A stretch of 64,000 bases of DNA from Emmonsiellopsis sp. PD_33 (taxonomy: Eukaryota > Ascomycota > Eurotiomycetes > Onygenales > Ajellomycetaceae): NCBI GenBank assembly GCA_032988165.1, contig JANTQF010000078.1, positions 1 through 64,000 on the forward strand, given 5' to 3'. Below are positions 49,332-61,300 of this stretch, piece by piece. Both the position numbers and the translations under genes were made by a program. The notes beneath the pieces are model-generated. The model saw only the letters and a program-made list of their open reading frames with translations. It had not been told where the DNA came from and made no database searches. Positions within the stretch are counted from its first letter, which is position 1; each line of letters opens with the position of its first letter.

Positions 49332-49585
49332 TATAAAGAGCTACATTTTTATACTTTATATTCATAGCTTATCTAAACTTCACCTAATCTCTAACTATCT
49401 GATTGAAGACCTTTAATCAGGTCTTCATATAAATGTTTATCTACTCTGACCTTATATAGTTCTCTTTTATTTATATTGTATGATCTTATAATTCCTTTTC
49501 CTTTTTCCTTTCTTTCTCTAGTAATTACAATCTTGATTTTAGTGTCTAGCTTATATAATCTGTTAATTGGAGTGTGCCCATTACA
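49332..49585 (+). repeat. 3' LTR of the inner Gypsy element
   Basis: 254 bp, beginning TATAAAGAGC, which is the 5' LTR start with three G-to-A changes, and ending CCCATTACA. It is followed by CAGGC. A purine-rich tract (AATAGGGAGAGATAA) sits directly upstream, as expected for a polypurine tract. Confidence 0.92.
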
Positions 49586-49590
49586 CAGGC

Positions 49591-52500
49591 CAAATCTAAG
49601 AAAGAGGAGGACTTTAAAGATGCTAAATCAGACTTAAGAAAAGACTAGCTTTTATATAAAATTACAAGTAGAAGCTTCTAGAGTTAGATAGGAAGACTTT
49701 TAAGAAAAAGATGATAATTCTAGTAATTCTTATATCTACTATAATTAATTATTCTTTTAATATAAATGCTATAATAGATAGTGATTACTATTACTATATA
49801 ATAATTCATTTTTATATAATCAATCATTATAATCTTCTATATATTTTAATTATCCTCTAAAAGATTGAAGGCATCAGCAGCAACACTGATGGCTTCATAT
49901 GAAATATAGTAAAACTTGATGTTAATGTTGGTGAATTCCTCCAAGAGAATACTTATATATATAAAATTAAGAACCTCTCATATAACTTCATATTAAATCT
50001 ATTTTAATTATCTGAATATCAAGCTTTCATTAACACATACAACTAGTGCATTGTGTTTCTTAGAGATATCTATATATCTAAGAAAGATATCTATAAAATC
50101 ATCAACCTTTATTAGATCTTTACTAATACCTTTAAGCTTCTCTAATATTATAATTAGAAGCTTAAGTTCTAATTCCCTATTAAAATCTTCACTACTAGTA
50201 TGTCTAATATAAAGAAAGCTCTTTCTTAACTCTTTAAGAAGTTAAAAATTGACCTCACAACAGTTCTTCTTCTATACTATCATGAATTCCTTGATGTTTT
50301 TGATTATAAGGCTACCAAGAAGCTCCTACTATCCCATGATATGTATAATTATCACATTAAACTTAAGAAAATAAATAATAAAGATTCTCAGTCACTTTGA
50401 GAACTTCTATATAATATATCATGTAATGAACTACTTGTACTCTACAAGACCTTTAATGATCTTTTTAATAAAGAATTTATCTAAATTAGTAATTGATCTA
50501 TCAGTACACCTATTCTTTTTATTAAGAAGTCTGGTGGAGACCTCTAATTTTATATAGATTATTATAATTTTAATTAACTTATAAGAAAGGACTGTTATTT
50601 ACTATCATTAATTAATGAGACTCTCAAATGAATTGAATAAGTTAAGTAGTTTATGAAGCTTAATATTATCTTCATATTTTATAAGATTTAAATTGTAGAA
50701 GGAGATGAATAGCTAACTGTCTTTCATATAAAATATAATCTATTTGAATGAATAGTTACTTTCTTTAGTCTCATAAACACTTCAAGCATCTTCTAGAAGT
50801 ATATCAATTAAACTCTATAGAACTATTTAGATAAATTTACTTTTATTTACCTTAATAACATTCTTATCTTCACTGATGAATCTTATAAATAACATTAAAA
50901 GTACATCTAAAAGGTTCTCATCTATCTCTATAAATATAGTCTTCTAATTAATATTAATAAGTTCACCTTTAAAGTTTAAGAGACAATCTACCTCAGCTTT
51001 ATCATAGAGGCAGGGAAGGGAGTCCATATGGACCTCAAAAAGATTATTATTATTCTTAAATGGAAAGCCCTTATAACTGTAAAAGATATATAAGACTTTT
51101 TAAAATTTGTAAATTTTTACTGACACTTTATTCAGAATTTTTCTAATATTATTCAACCACTAATTAATCTCATATATAAAGACTAATAGTTCTAGTAATC
51201 TAGAGAAGCAGACAGAACATTCATACATCTTAAGTAGATATTTATTTCTATCTTAATATTTATTATATTTAACTCTGATTACTTAATAGTAGTTGAAATA
51301 GACTTTTCTAATTATATTATAAGTAACACTTTCATATAATGAAATGATGAAGATGTTTTACAATCTTATATATTTATATTCAAAAAATTTAGCTCTACTG
51401 AAGCTAACTATAAAATTTATGATAAAGAGCTCCTTACTATTATTTAATATCTAGAAGAATAGGACTCTGAACTCTGCAGTGTGAAAAACTTTGAGATTAT
51501 TATAAATTATAAGAATCTCTAATATTTTATTATAACTCATAAACTTTTTAAACATCAGATGTGCTGAGCTGAATTTTTTAGTTAATTCTACAATTACTTT
51601 ATAATTTATTATTACTCTAGTATGGAGAACTTCATGGCTAACACTCTATTCTAATATGAATAAGATATATCCTCTAAAGACTCTAATACTTATTAGGTAA
51701 ATCATGAATAGAGGTTATTAGACTCATAGATCCTTAAGAACTTCAAAGTAATATTATATGAAGTAATATATACCTCATCTATTACTCTATCAGCTATAAT
51801 TACTCAAATAAACTTTATAAATAGCTTTCTCAGGTTATTCCCACTTCTACTCTAGGAACTCTAAAATGCTATTACTACCTCTAATAAATACCTCTAAATG
51901 ATAACTTAGATCATATAGAATAAAGCTTGTTACTTTTTACTCAAACTCTAGACTCATATTGATATAGCTAAATACTCTATAAATACTAATATCTAATTAT
52001 ATTTTTAGAGGAGATAGTAAGTTTCTAATTCAGAATCATTATACATTTAGATTATATAAGAAACTTATAATTTTCTGATAACTAGCTACTCAGATTATAA
52101 AGTACTCTATTAAATTTTATCCTGAGATTTCTACTAACTCAACATATTTTAGAGTATTTAATAGTTTACTCAGAACTATAATATCTACCAATCTATTATT
52201 ATCTAGTAGAATTACTATTAAGATCTATTCAAATCTCTTCTAATTTCTAAATGCATCTAATATAATATTACTATTAACTTCATAATAAATCTCTTTATAA
52301 GTAATAACTATAAGAATATTCTTATCCTTATTAACTATCTTAATAAGGATATTATCCTTAAATTCTATGTGAAGATGGATGTACTTATAATAACTAAAAT
52401 CTTCCTCTAAAGTCTATTTTATTATCTATATAATCTATCTCATATAATTATCTTAGACTGTAAAATCTAGTTCATCAGAGCTATCTGAAGTTAAATCTAT

Positions 52501-53395
52501 TAACTCCTCAAAATTTCTCAGTATCTCTTAACTGTCTATCACCCTAAAACTGATAGTAGTATTAAACATATGATTTAAATAATCAGAAACTACCTCTAAA
52601 AATTCTATTTATACATTTAAAATAACTGAAATGAACTTCTCCTACATGCTAAGCTTACAATTAATAGCTATAATATTATTAGTACTAATATTAGCCTATT
52701 TTTCCTCTCATATAGTTACAACCTTAAAGTTCTTAATCTCACTAAATTATCTGAACCTTTCATCTTACCTTATAATTTAATCTAAATTATAGATACTATC
52801 ATCTCAAAACTTCAGTAAGCCTATAAATAGGCTAAATTCTTCATGATTAGTGCTCAGTAAGACTAATAGAATCATATAAATACTCACTAAAATCCCATTA
52901 AATACTATAAGGTAGATAATAAAATCTAGCTAGACCTCTAAAATATTATCATTAATTAGTTATCTCACATATTTGACTATTAATATATCAAATACACTAT
53001 TATTAAAATCCTAGAGAGTTATAACTACTACCTTAACATGCTACCTGAGATTTACAATATATTTCATATAAATCTACTCTATAAGACCTCTACTGATCTA
53101 CTTTTCCTATAGGAGATTATCAACTGGCACCTACCTGACATCATTAGAGAAGATAATGAGATAGAGTATAAGATAGAAGTCATTCTCAATCATTGCTACT
53201 ACAGGTAAGAATTTCAGTATCTAATGAAATAACTTAACTATAAAGTATCTTCATGAAAATTAACTTCTACTTTATAAGACATTATTATACTTATCTATTA
53301 TAAAGAGTTATATCTATCTAATAAGACTCTATCTGCACTATTTCACATCTGGTTTTCTGAATGCTCCTGCCTGCCCTTCAAGACTGAATAGAAGG
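49591..53395 (+). pseudogene. pol relic of the outer Gypsy element
   Basis: Continues exactly where the outer gag relic stops, if the inner element and one CAGGC are removed. The polymerase palm motif at 50848-50871 reads YLNNILIF, with both catalytic Asp positions replaced by Asn. Integrase and chromodomain relics follow, the latter near 53161-53247 (IEYKIEVIL...EFQYLMK). Confidence 0.85.
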
Positions 53396-53401
53396 AGATA
53401 A

Positions 53402-53655
53402 TGTAAAGGGCTACACTTTTATATTCTATATTTATAGCTCACCTAAATTTCACCCAATCTTTAACTACTCAATCAGAGGCCTCCAACCAGGCTTTCATAT
53501 AAATATTTATTTGCTCCAATCTCACATAGTTCTCTTCTATTTATATTGTATGATCTTGCAATTTCTTTTTCTTTTTCCTTTCTTTCTCTAGTGATTATAA
53601 TCTTAATTTTAGTGTCTAGCTCACACAATCTGTTAATCAGAGCATACCTATTACA
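53402..53655 (+). repeat. 3' LTR of the outer Gypsy element
   Basis: 254 bp, beginning TGTAAAGGGCTACAC and ending CCTATTACA, followed by TATTA. The upstream AATAGAAGGAGATAA is the polypurine tract of this copy. Confidence 0.92.
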
Positions 53656-53660
53656 TATTA

Positions 53661-55300
53661 AGTATGAATTTAATAATGTTTTTCCTAGTAAACTCATATC
53701 ATTCTGAATTTACCAGTATATTAAAAATAACTCATTATCTCTTCATTAAATCTATCCTATCATCTAGTGGTAAAGATAAGTTTCTAGATGTATTGCATAA
53801 AATATAATATCTATATGAATAAGAGTACCTATAGTTCCTAATTTACTATCTGAAAAGCTTTTAGATTCAAAAACACACATGAATGTTAATAATCCTACTG
53901 ATTTTAATTTACTGTAATATGATATAGAATTGATTAGATCTATACTTTCACCTTATTATACTTTATGTATTCTCAGAAGAGGTCATTCAAAAAAATCTAA
54001 ATCCACTAGATATAATTACAAGCATCTTTGCAAGCATTGCATATAGCCACTCTATACTAATGAGCTACTCAATATCACCTAATGAATAATAGAATATAAA
54101 GTAAATCATTATCTAAGCTTATAAAGGCTTTTAGTAGCTTCTTAAGTGTGCTGCTATTTCTATGGAAGAGGTTCACCTTGCTTAACCTTAGTTATAATTT
54201 CAATTAATTTCTTATATTAATGCCTGAAGCTCATTACCTGCTGAAAGTATGATATTAATAATAGTTAATTAGCCTTTAAAAACTAAGAGGAGTAAGGTAT
54301 TTTATAGAATGAAAGAATAGCCTAACATGCATATTAAACTTCACTATATTATATAGGCAGTAAAATATAGGCTACTCAACAACTATAATATACTTAGTAG
54401 TAAAGATAAGTATCAGCTGTATAAGAACTTTATCACTCATATAAATCATATGAATATTAAGAAAGCTTTTTTAAGATAGGAAGTTTTTTATTAAATTATT
54501 TAACTTTTTTTAGATGGAGTATTTCAATTCTCTGAGCTGAAAATCTCCTCTATTCTTTAGATTTAATATTAATACTGTCTAACAGTCTTTCATGTTCTAC
54601 TCAGCTGTGCTTCAATAGATCTTAAGAATAGATTAATAGATGATGATGATAGTAGTCTATTTATTAAACTTACAGTAAACTATCAAGCATTACAAGTATG
54701 AAGCTGTACTTCTTCCTTCTATATTCAAAATACTCTTAATCTTTCTGTGTGTGTCTATCAGCTATTATATATGGATCCATTCCATACTCATCTATAAGAT
54801 GCATATGCATATGATTATAATATACTAAATGTTTCAGTTGTGAGGACAATCCCACTTCAGTGGTCTCAAAAGCTGAGCTTTATTTTCAGGTAAGCCCTAT
54901 CTATATTATCCAATTGAAAACTAGCATGTATTTATTATTTGAATAGGGAGAGAAACACATAAACTACCATCCAAATTAATGATTATATACATTATTAAGA
55001 ACTTAATATTAGATAGATTAAGAATATCTTCATTCAAAAAATTATTCAAAAGGAAAGATGAGTATTTATATCTATACAAAAGATAATACTGAGCTATAAG
55101 AAGATAGACAGTATTCTCAATCTTTCCATGTGGAAATTGGATTTGATGGTAGACAAGACCATTATTAGCCTTACTACTATTAAAGAAAAGAAACTGTATA
55201 TGATTCCATATCTATTAAGTATTTTATAGGATGATAATGACTGACTTATTGAGTATATGTGGGATATTAATTTCATGTAGGTGGTAGCTCTAGATGGCAT
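53661..55300 (+). pseudogene. 3' part of the same decayed transposase-like region
   Basis: The plus strand continues with protein-like fragments such as YEFNNVFPSKLISF and CILRRGHSKKSK after the outer Gypsy element. Removing that element and one TATTA copy joins this segment to the left part without a gap. The right limit is a guess: protein-like coding fades at about 54.5-55.3 kb. No terminal inverted repeats could be found by eye. Confidence 0.4.
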
Positions 55301-58300
55301 CTGATGATGGTTAGTTAAGTTAATAAAAAAAAATTATTATAGTTCTTTCAGGATTTAAACCTGGCATTTAGAAAAAAATAATGATATTGCATACTATTAA
55401 GTAACTATGAAGTTTTAGTGTACATTTTATAGTATATTATAATATATAACTGGAAAATAAAAATAAAAAATTGGAAATCTGCCTGGTATATCCTGCAGAT
55501 ACAGGCAGAATTAAGTTGCTATAGAAATAAAAAAATGAAAAAATAGATATTAATATATGTATATTATGTTAAAACAGTAGGGAGATTAAGGTATGTTGGG
55601 AGTTAGAGTTAGGATTTTTAACAGGTATAGAAAATGTTGATATATAGCTGCAGATATATATATCTCTGGCTTTTATATATAAAAAGGCCAGGTCAAAGAA
55701 GGGGGCTGTGCAGATTTTCAAGGTACTTAATTTTATATGGAATTTGCTAATAAATTGAAGTATCTTATAGGTTATCATGTATGGAACTCATCTATAAGTT
55801 AGTATAATTTAGCTATATTACACTCACCAGAGTTACCACTACTTTCTATCTTTATTTCCCAGCTATCCTCATTATTCCCAGGCCTCTAATAGGTCTCCTG
55901 GGCACTCATGAACACCTGGTTGAATTTCATTTCATATTTCAGAGAAGCTATCTAAATAGAGTATAGTAATATCTAGTATACTCATCAAGAGTTTCTATTT
56001 ATTCAGCTTCTCAATAATAGAAAGTTAAATGAATATTTTTTTTACTATCTATATACATACATTTCTATTTAGCATTTACATTGTAATTCTATTATAATAT
56101 ATAATATAATGTGTTCCTACAATCTGCACTGTAATATCTTAAATATTTAATATTCTATAGCTAGATATATCTCTATTCAAATGTTACATTTATAATATCT
56201 ATAATGTAATAATTATAATTTATTTTTATTAAAATTATTATATATTCTACAGTACTCTAACTATCTATTTCATGAAGAGATGCATTTCTTATTAGCTTTT
56301 ATACTACAATACCTATATGTAATATAATACTTATAATATATTTATATATCATCTTTCTATAACACTTCAGAAGTCTCTACAACACCTTAGCTACCTCAAC
56401 CTTTTTCTTCTTCTTTATATTTTTAATATTACTTTAAAAATCTACCTTCTTATCAACCATGTCTATCCCCATAGCTTTAGATACTGAGACTATATATGGT
56501 AATTAAGTTATATAATCTAACTCTATTAGAAGTACTCACAGACTATTAAAATCACAATTATGAGTATCATCATAAATATCACCATAACCACATTGAATGA
56601 TACACTAGATCTCCCTAATAAATACTACAAGTTTAACATTAAAGATCTGATAGAAGAAGATGAGGATATCATTGCTGAGATTAAAACTCTTATGAATGAT
56701 CTAAAAGATTTACTCTAAAAAAGTAGAAAGCTTAAAGAAAAAGACAGCACTAAGTATGAAGAAGTCTTAAGTCAGTAAAAACATCTATTTACTCTTTATA
56801 AATATATTAAGAACTAGTACCTCTATCACACTAAATATCTTCTAGGAGAAAAGAAAATCATTCTAACTGTTTAACAATCAGATCAATACATGCTAATGCA
56901 TGGGAACTAGAAGCTAAAGAAGAATTCAATTAAATAGCAAGATATATATTTACTCATATAACTTTAACTCTACTATAATAAAACCTTTACTCTATCTAAT
57001 TTATCACTATATCAGTAAAATATTTATTTAGCTCAGAAACCTTCAGCCTGGACTTACTGATATTACTAGCTATATTATCTTGATTATATGAGGTGTGTAC
57101 CAGGCTAGCCCTTATCTGGCCTCTAATGTATTTAGCTTGCTAGAATCTAATATATGCCACACATATTATCTCAGTTTAAGTGGCTATTCTCTGTACTAGC
57201 TCTACTTTAGCCTGCTCTGTATGAGTACTTCAGCCTGGAGAGCATACTTCATGCCTGCTCAGATCCTACTCAGTACATTGATTATATAATATATACACTT
57301 AGATTTCTAGTAATTATACTCAAAGCCAGCTCAGAACCACTCAGTGCACTCAGTTATTACTTAGTGAGTTAATTATAGTTATTTACTTACTCTATGCTTA
57401 TATCTACTGATATGTCTAAAGACTTCAGACTAGCTACTCTTAGCTTAAGTTGAGGTCTTTCTTTAGTAGTTATATAACTTGCAGCTGCTAGAGTAGTATA
57501 TCATAAGACTAGCTGATAATTTATCTAGTTAACTTAGAGCTATATATGATCTTATTAGTAGTTAGTTTATTTAGCTAATTCTCTGATTGTTCTACCCCAC
57601 ACTTCTTTCTTATTTATTATCATAAACCTATTTATTCTATCTTAATTACTGATGAGTACTATTCTTCTATATTCTTACCCTTCAAAGTTGTATATTGCTG
57701 ATTGGCTACCTCTGCCATGGTATTTCCTACTCAAGAGGATTTTACAACTAATGAGGAATAATTCCAGTATAATATCTTTAATAGTATAAGACATACAGTT
57801 ATATAAGATACTACAGTTAATATTCATACATCTTCTCTGATATTACTAATTACTAATAAGCATATAGAATATAACTGTAATCTCAATTATTAAGCTTACA
57901 GAATCAAATAGAAAATCCTACTCTATTATTACTAGTTTATTAAGCTAAATACTGTGCTTGCATTTACATTACATTACCAAGTAGAATACATTTAATCACT
58001 GGAAAATATAATCAATCAGTATAAGTATATATTAATTACATTTAATGCCCAGTAAACCCTTAAGATAACTAATATAGAATGTAAAACAACATTTTAAATA
58101 TAATAAACTCTTTTTAAAGCTATTATACAATCTATACTCTAAGTCACCATAAAAATACTTCAAGACATTTTTTGATTCTCTTAGTGAGTAACTCTATAGT
58201 AAATAGAACTTCCCACAATTTCATCATCTAAAAAAGATAATATTTAATTAGTAGAACTATATTAAGAATGCCTTCACAGTAATGAATTATATTTATTAGG

Positions 58301-61300
58301 TCAGCAAGAAGATAATTAAATTTTTATAGACTAAAATTAACATTTAACTTCTATTCTATATTAGATATTCTAATTAATATAATCTTAACAATTTATAAAT
58401 TATAGCTCTCAATGCCTACAACAGACTACAGCACAAAATAGATGAATAATAACATGTTAAGCCAGCCTCTTAATAATTATCAGCAACCAGAGTTCCAGCA
58501 TTATATAAGTCCTCAGATGAAGAGTTTCAGAAGCTAGATGAGCATAAATATAGGTATGAATATTCTTTATCCAGGCTATAAATACTCTATAAGGAGGAGA
58601 TTGAAGCTAAGAGCTTGCAGATCTATTAGGGAAATTACTGGGCTATATTTATATAGAAAGGAATGAACTCTGATTAGGTAAATAAGCATACTTATATGAA
58701 ATATAAATATATAAAAGAACTCTTAGAAAAAGAACTTTCTTTCATAGTTAGCACTAGATAATGATATAGTAAGTAAAGAGATCTTTATTCTATTATTTAA
58801 TATTATTATATCTACTTTAAGTTTATATTAAATCATTATTAATCATTCACATAAAGAGAAATAATAAAGTTTATAAAAATAACATTCTATTATATACTAC
58901 CTACTTTATATTAGTGTTCTATATTTCCTTTAATTTACAGCTATACAGGGTTATCAGAATAATTCCTAATAGAACTTGAATGATCTAAGTATAGTAGTTT
59001 TACTATTATTACTTTATTTTATTAATAAAGAGTACATATATCCTCATGATGCCTTAATGCTATAGACAGTTCAAACATAAAAAATCTTTCTATCTTAATA
59101 TATTAACCTTTGCTGTGTACTCAATCTTATCATTTGATATTAGTAGTTACTCTTCTCTATCAATTTAAATAGCATCTAGGCTGTTAGTGGGCAAGCTAGT
59201 AGTCACAGTCCTTAGCTTAAGCTTAGATGATTTAAATGTAGAAGACTCTCTCTTCTACTAGTTATATATTAATCTTTATTAGAGTCTTAATATTAATTTT
59301 TTATACTAGTAATTATTCTTCCCTATAAATTTAATCAACCTAACATATTTACTAGTACTATTAGTTATAGGTGAGTAAGTCAGTAGCTACATTCCTTAGC
59401 TTAAGCTTAGTTAGTATGTGTGTACTTAATTCTTTCATTATAACTTTAAACTCTTTTTTTTATAATCTCTTTGACATTCATGTAGCTTCTACATATCAAC
59501 ATTTTCTATTACTCTATGCTTTCTAAATGTTTGTTCCCACCTCCTACACCTAAATTTATATGTGAGTACACAGAAAACTAATTATTTGTAAGAAAACCAG
59601 TAAAAAATTACATTAAAAGCCTTCTTTATATATGCCTATATCTATCTAAATAGTAATATCAAGATGAGTTATATTTCATGTCTGTATACTTAATTAGCAT
59701 CCATGCCAATGAGTACTTATCTATATCCAAATTAATATAATCTAAGTTTAAGCTAAGATTATTACTTATTTAGCTCTCTCTAACTCTACCTTCAGTACTA
59801 AGCTATCTACTATAACCTTATTCTAATCTTACACTAGATCCTAGTACCTAATGAGTAAATAGCACCTAAAAAAATCTAAACTCAAAAACCCCCTGACCCT
59901 AATAAAATATTAATACAGTTAAAATTCCCTAGTATGAAAATCAAGCTTTTAAAACCCAATTAACTGTAATCAAGCCAGCTATTACTTATTAAATACTTAG
60001 AGTTCATAATTATTTTAAGCTTCCTCAACTAGCTTTTAAAGCTCAGTATCAATATAATTCTGAAGCAATTTATTAATCTCCACAAAAAGTTATATGACTA
60101 CATCAGGCCTGATCATAAAAGCTATAGTCATATTAAAGTTAGATATATTATGATACTCTACAACAATGTGGAATTTCAATGTGAATAATAAGATATACTG
60201 AAAAGTAATGATTTCACCCTCATTAGAGGCTATTATAAGGCTACTTTAGTTATATATGTGCATGTCATTAATATTCTTGCCTACTTGACTCCAGACTCTA
60301 TACATTTAGACCCTTAGAGAAACCTAGAGCATCTTTTTAGCTTTACTTAGCTTGTAAAGTTCATTTATAAGCAGCCTGATATATATCACAATCAGAACAA
60401 TAATAAGATTGAATTTCTAGAGTATTAAATAGACCTTAAATACTCCTTTTAAAACCTTGACATTCATTGGGAATCATTAGATCTTATATTATTAATTTAA
60501 TAGTATGAACACATCAGCCCAATATTTGATTAATCCAATAGTGAGGAGGATACTGTTCCTAAGAAAGCTAATAATCTCAAGATGATTAAGTTAGAGGTTG
60601 CAGAATAGAGTGCTGTAAACATGAATTTTCTGTGCCTCACATTAGATGAAGAAATATATCTAATTGTATATCTAATATCTACTATCTCAGATATATTCAC
60701 ACTTTATAATAAATAGACCTCTTAAAATATTTACTCTGCCATACTAGGTGATCTAGCTAATTCTGCTAACTCTGACCCAGAACAATCTGACCCAGAGGAT
60801 AACAGAATTTCCCATGAAATTAAAAAGCTTTTAAACTTCACTGGGATTTAACCTCTATCATATAAATAATCAGCATTCACACTTAAACTTAACCCTAATT
60901 CACCTATAATTAATAACCTTTCTTTAATGATATAGCAGGTGATGAGTATTACTATTATAGTTAATATTCCACAACATTAATATGTAGTAATATTATTAGA
61001 TGAAATGAGTCTTAGTAAAATAATATAAATATTAGATGTAGTTTATTTTATAAATAATCTTTACTGCATAGCTTAATATCTTTCATATATCATATTTATT
61101 CTATTCTATCTTATTTATATGTAAATTGATGAGATACAGAAGCATTTCCTCAGTCATTTCAATTTAAAGGTGTTTTATTCCACTGCTGATCTTAGTAGTA
61201 TTTCAAATGCATGAAAATATTTACTTATTATTAAAGATAGAGATCTATAATATTTAATGATATATATTAATTCATCTGACTCAGCTTCAGGTAGGATTAT

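Larger units (their letters stand above)
43998..49585 (+). mobile_element. Inner Ty3/Gypsy LTR retrotransposon with chromodomain relic
   Basis: A complete but mutated element of 5588 bases with two 254-bp LTRs (43998-44251 and 49332-49585) that begin TG (TA after mutation in the right copy) and end CA. It is flanked by CAGGC at 43993-43997 and 49586-49590, a perfect 5-bp target-site duplication. Domain order is gag, polymerase, RNase H, integrase, chromodomain, the order of Ty3/Gypsy chromoviruses. No frame is intact, so it cannot move by itself. Confidence 0.92.
42467..53655 (+). mobile_element. Outer Ty3/Gypsy LTR retrotransposon (interrupted by a second copy)
   Basis: LTRs at 42467-42719 and 53402-53655 bound an element flanked on both sides by TATTA (42462-42466 and 53656-53660), a perfect 5-bp target-site duplication. 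Its coding region is split at the gag-pol boundary by the inner copy at 43998-49585. Without the insert and the extra 5 bases it measures about 5.6 kb, the same as the inner copy. Polymerase, RNase H, integrase and chromodomain relics follow in plus orientation. Every frame is broken by stops, and differences from the inner copy are overwhelmingly transitions. Confidence 0.9.

Noticed and set aside
42467..53655. Reading the four LTRs as three tandem, partly deleted elements
   Set aside because: Nested insertion explains order, lengths and both target-site duplications without any deletion.
55320..55420. tRNA-like sequence with GGTTTAAATCC on the minus strand
   Set aside because: Only the T-arm-like part is visible; acceptor ends do not pair, and such matches are expected by chance in AT-rich DNA.
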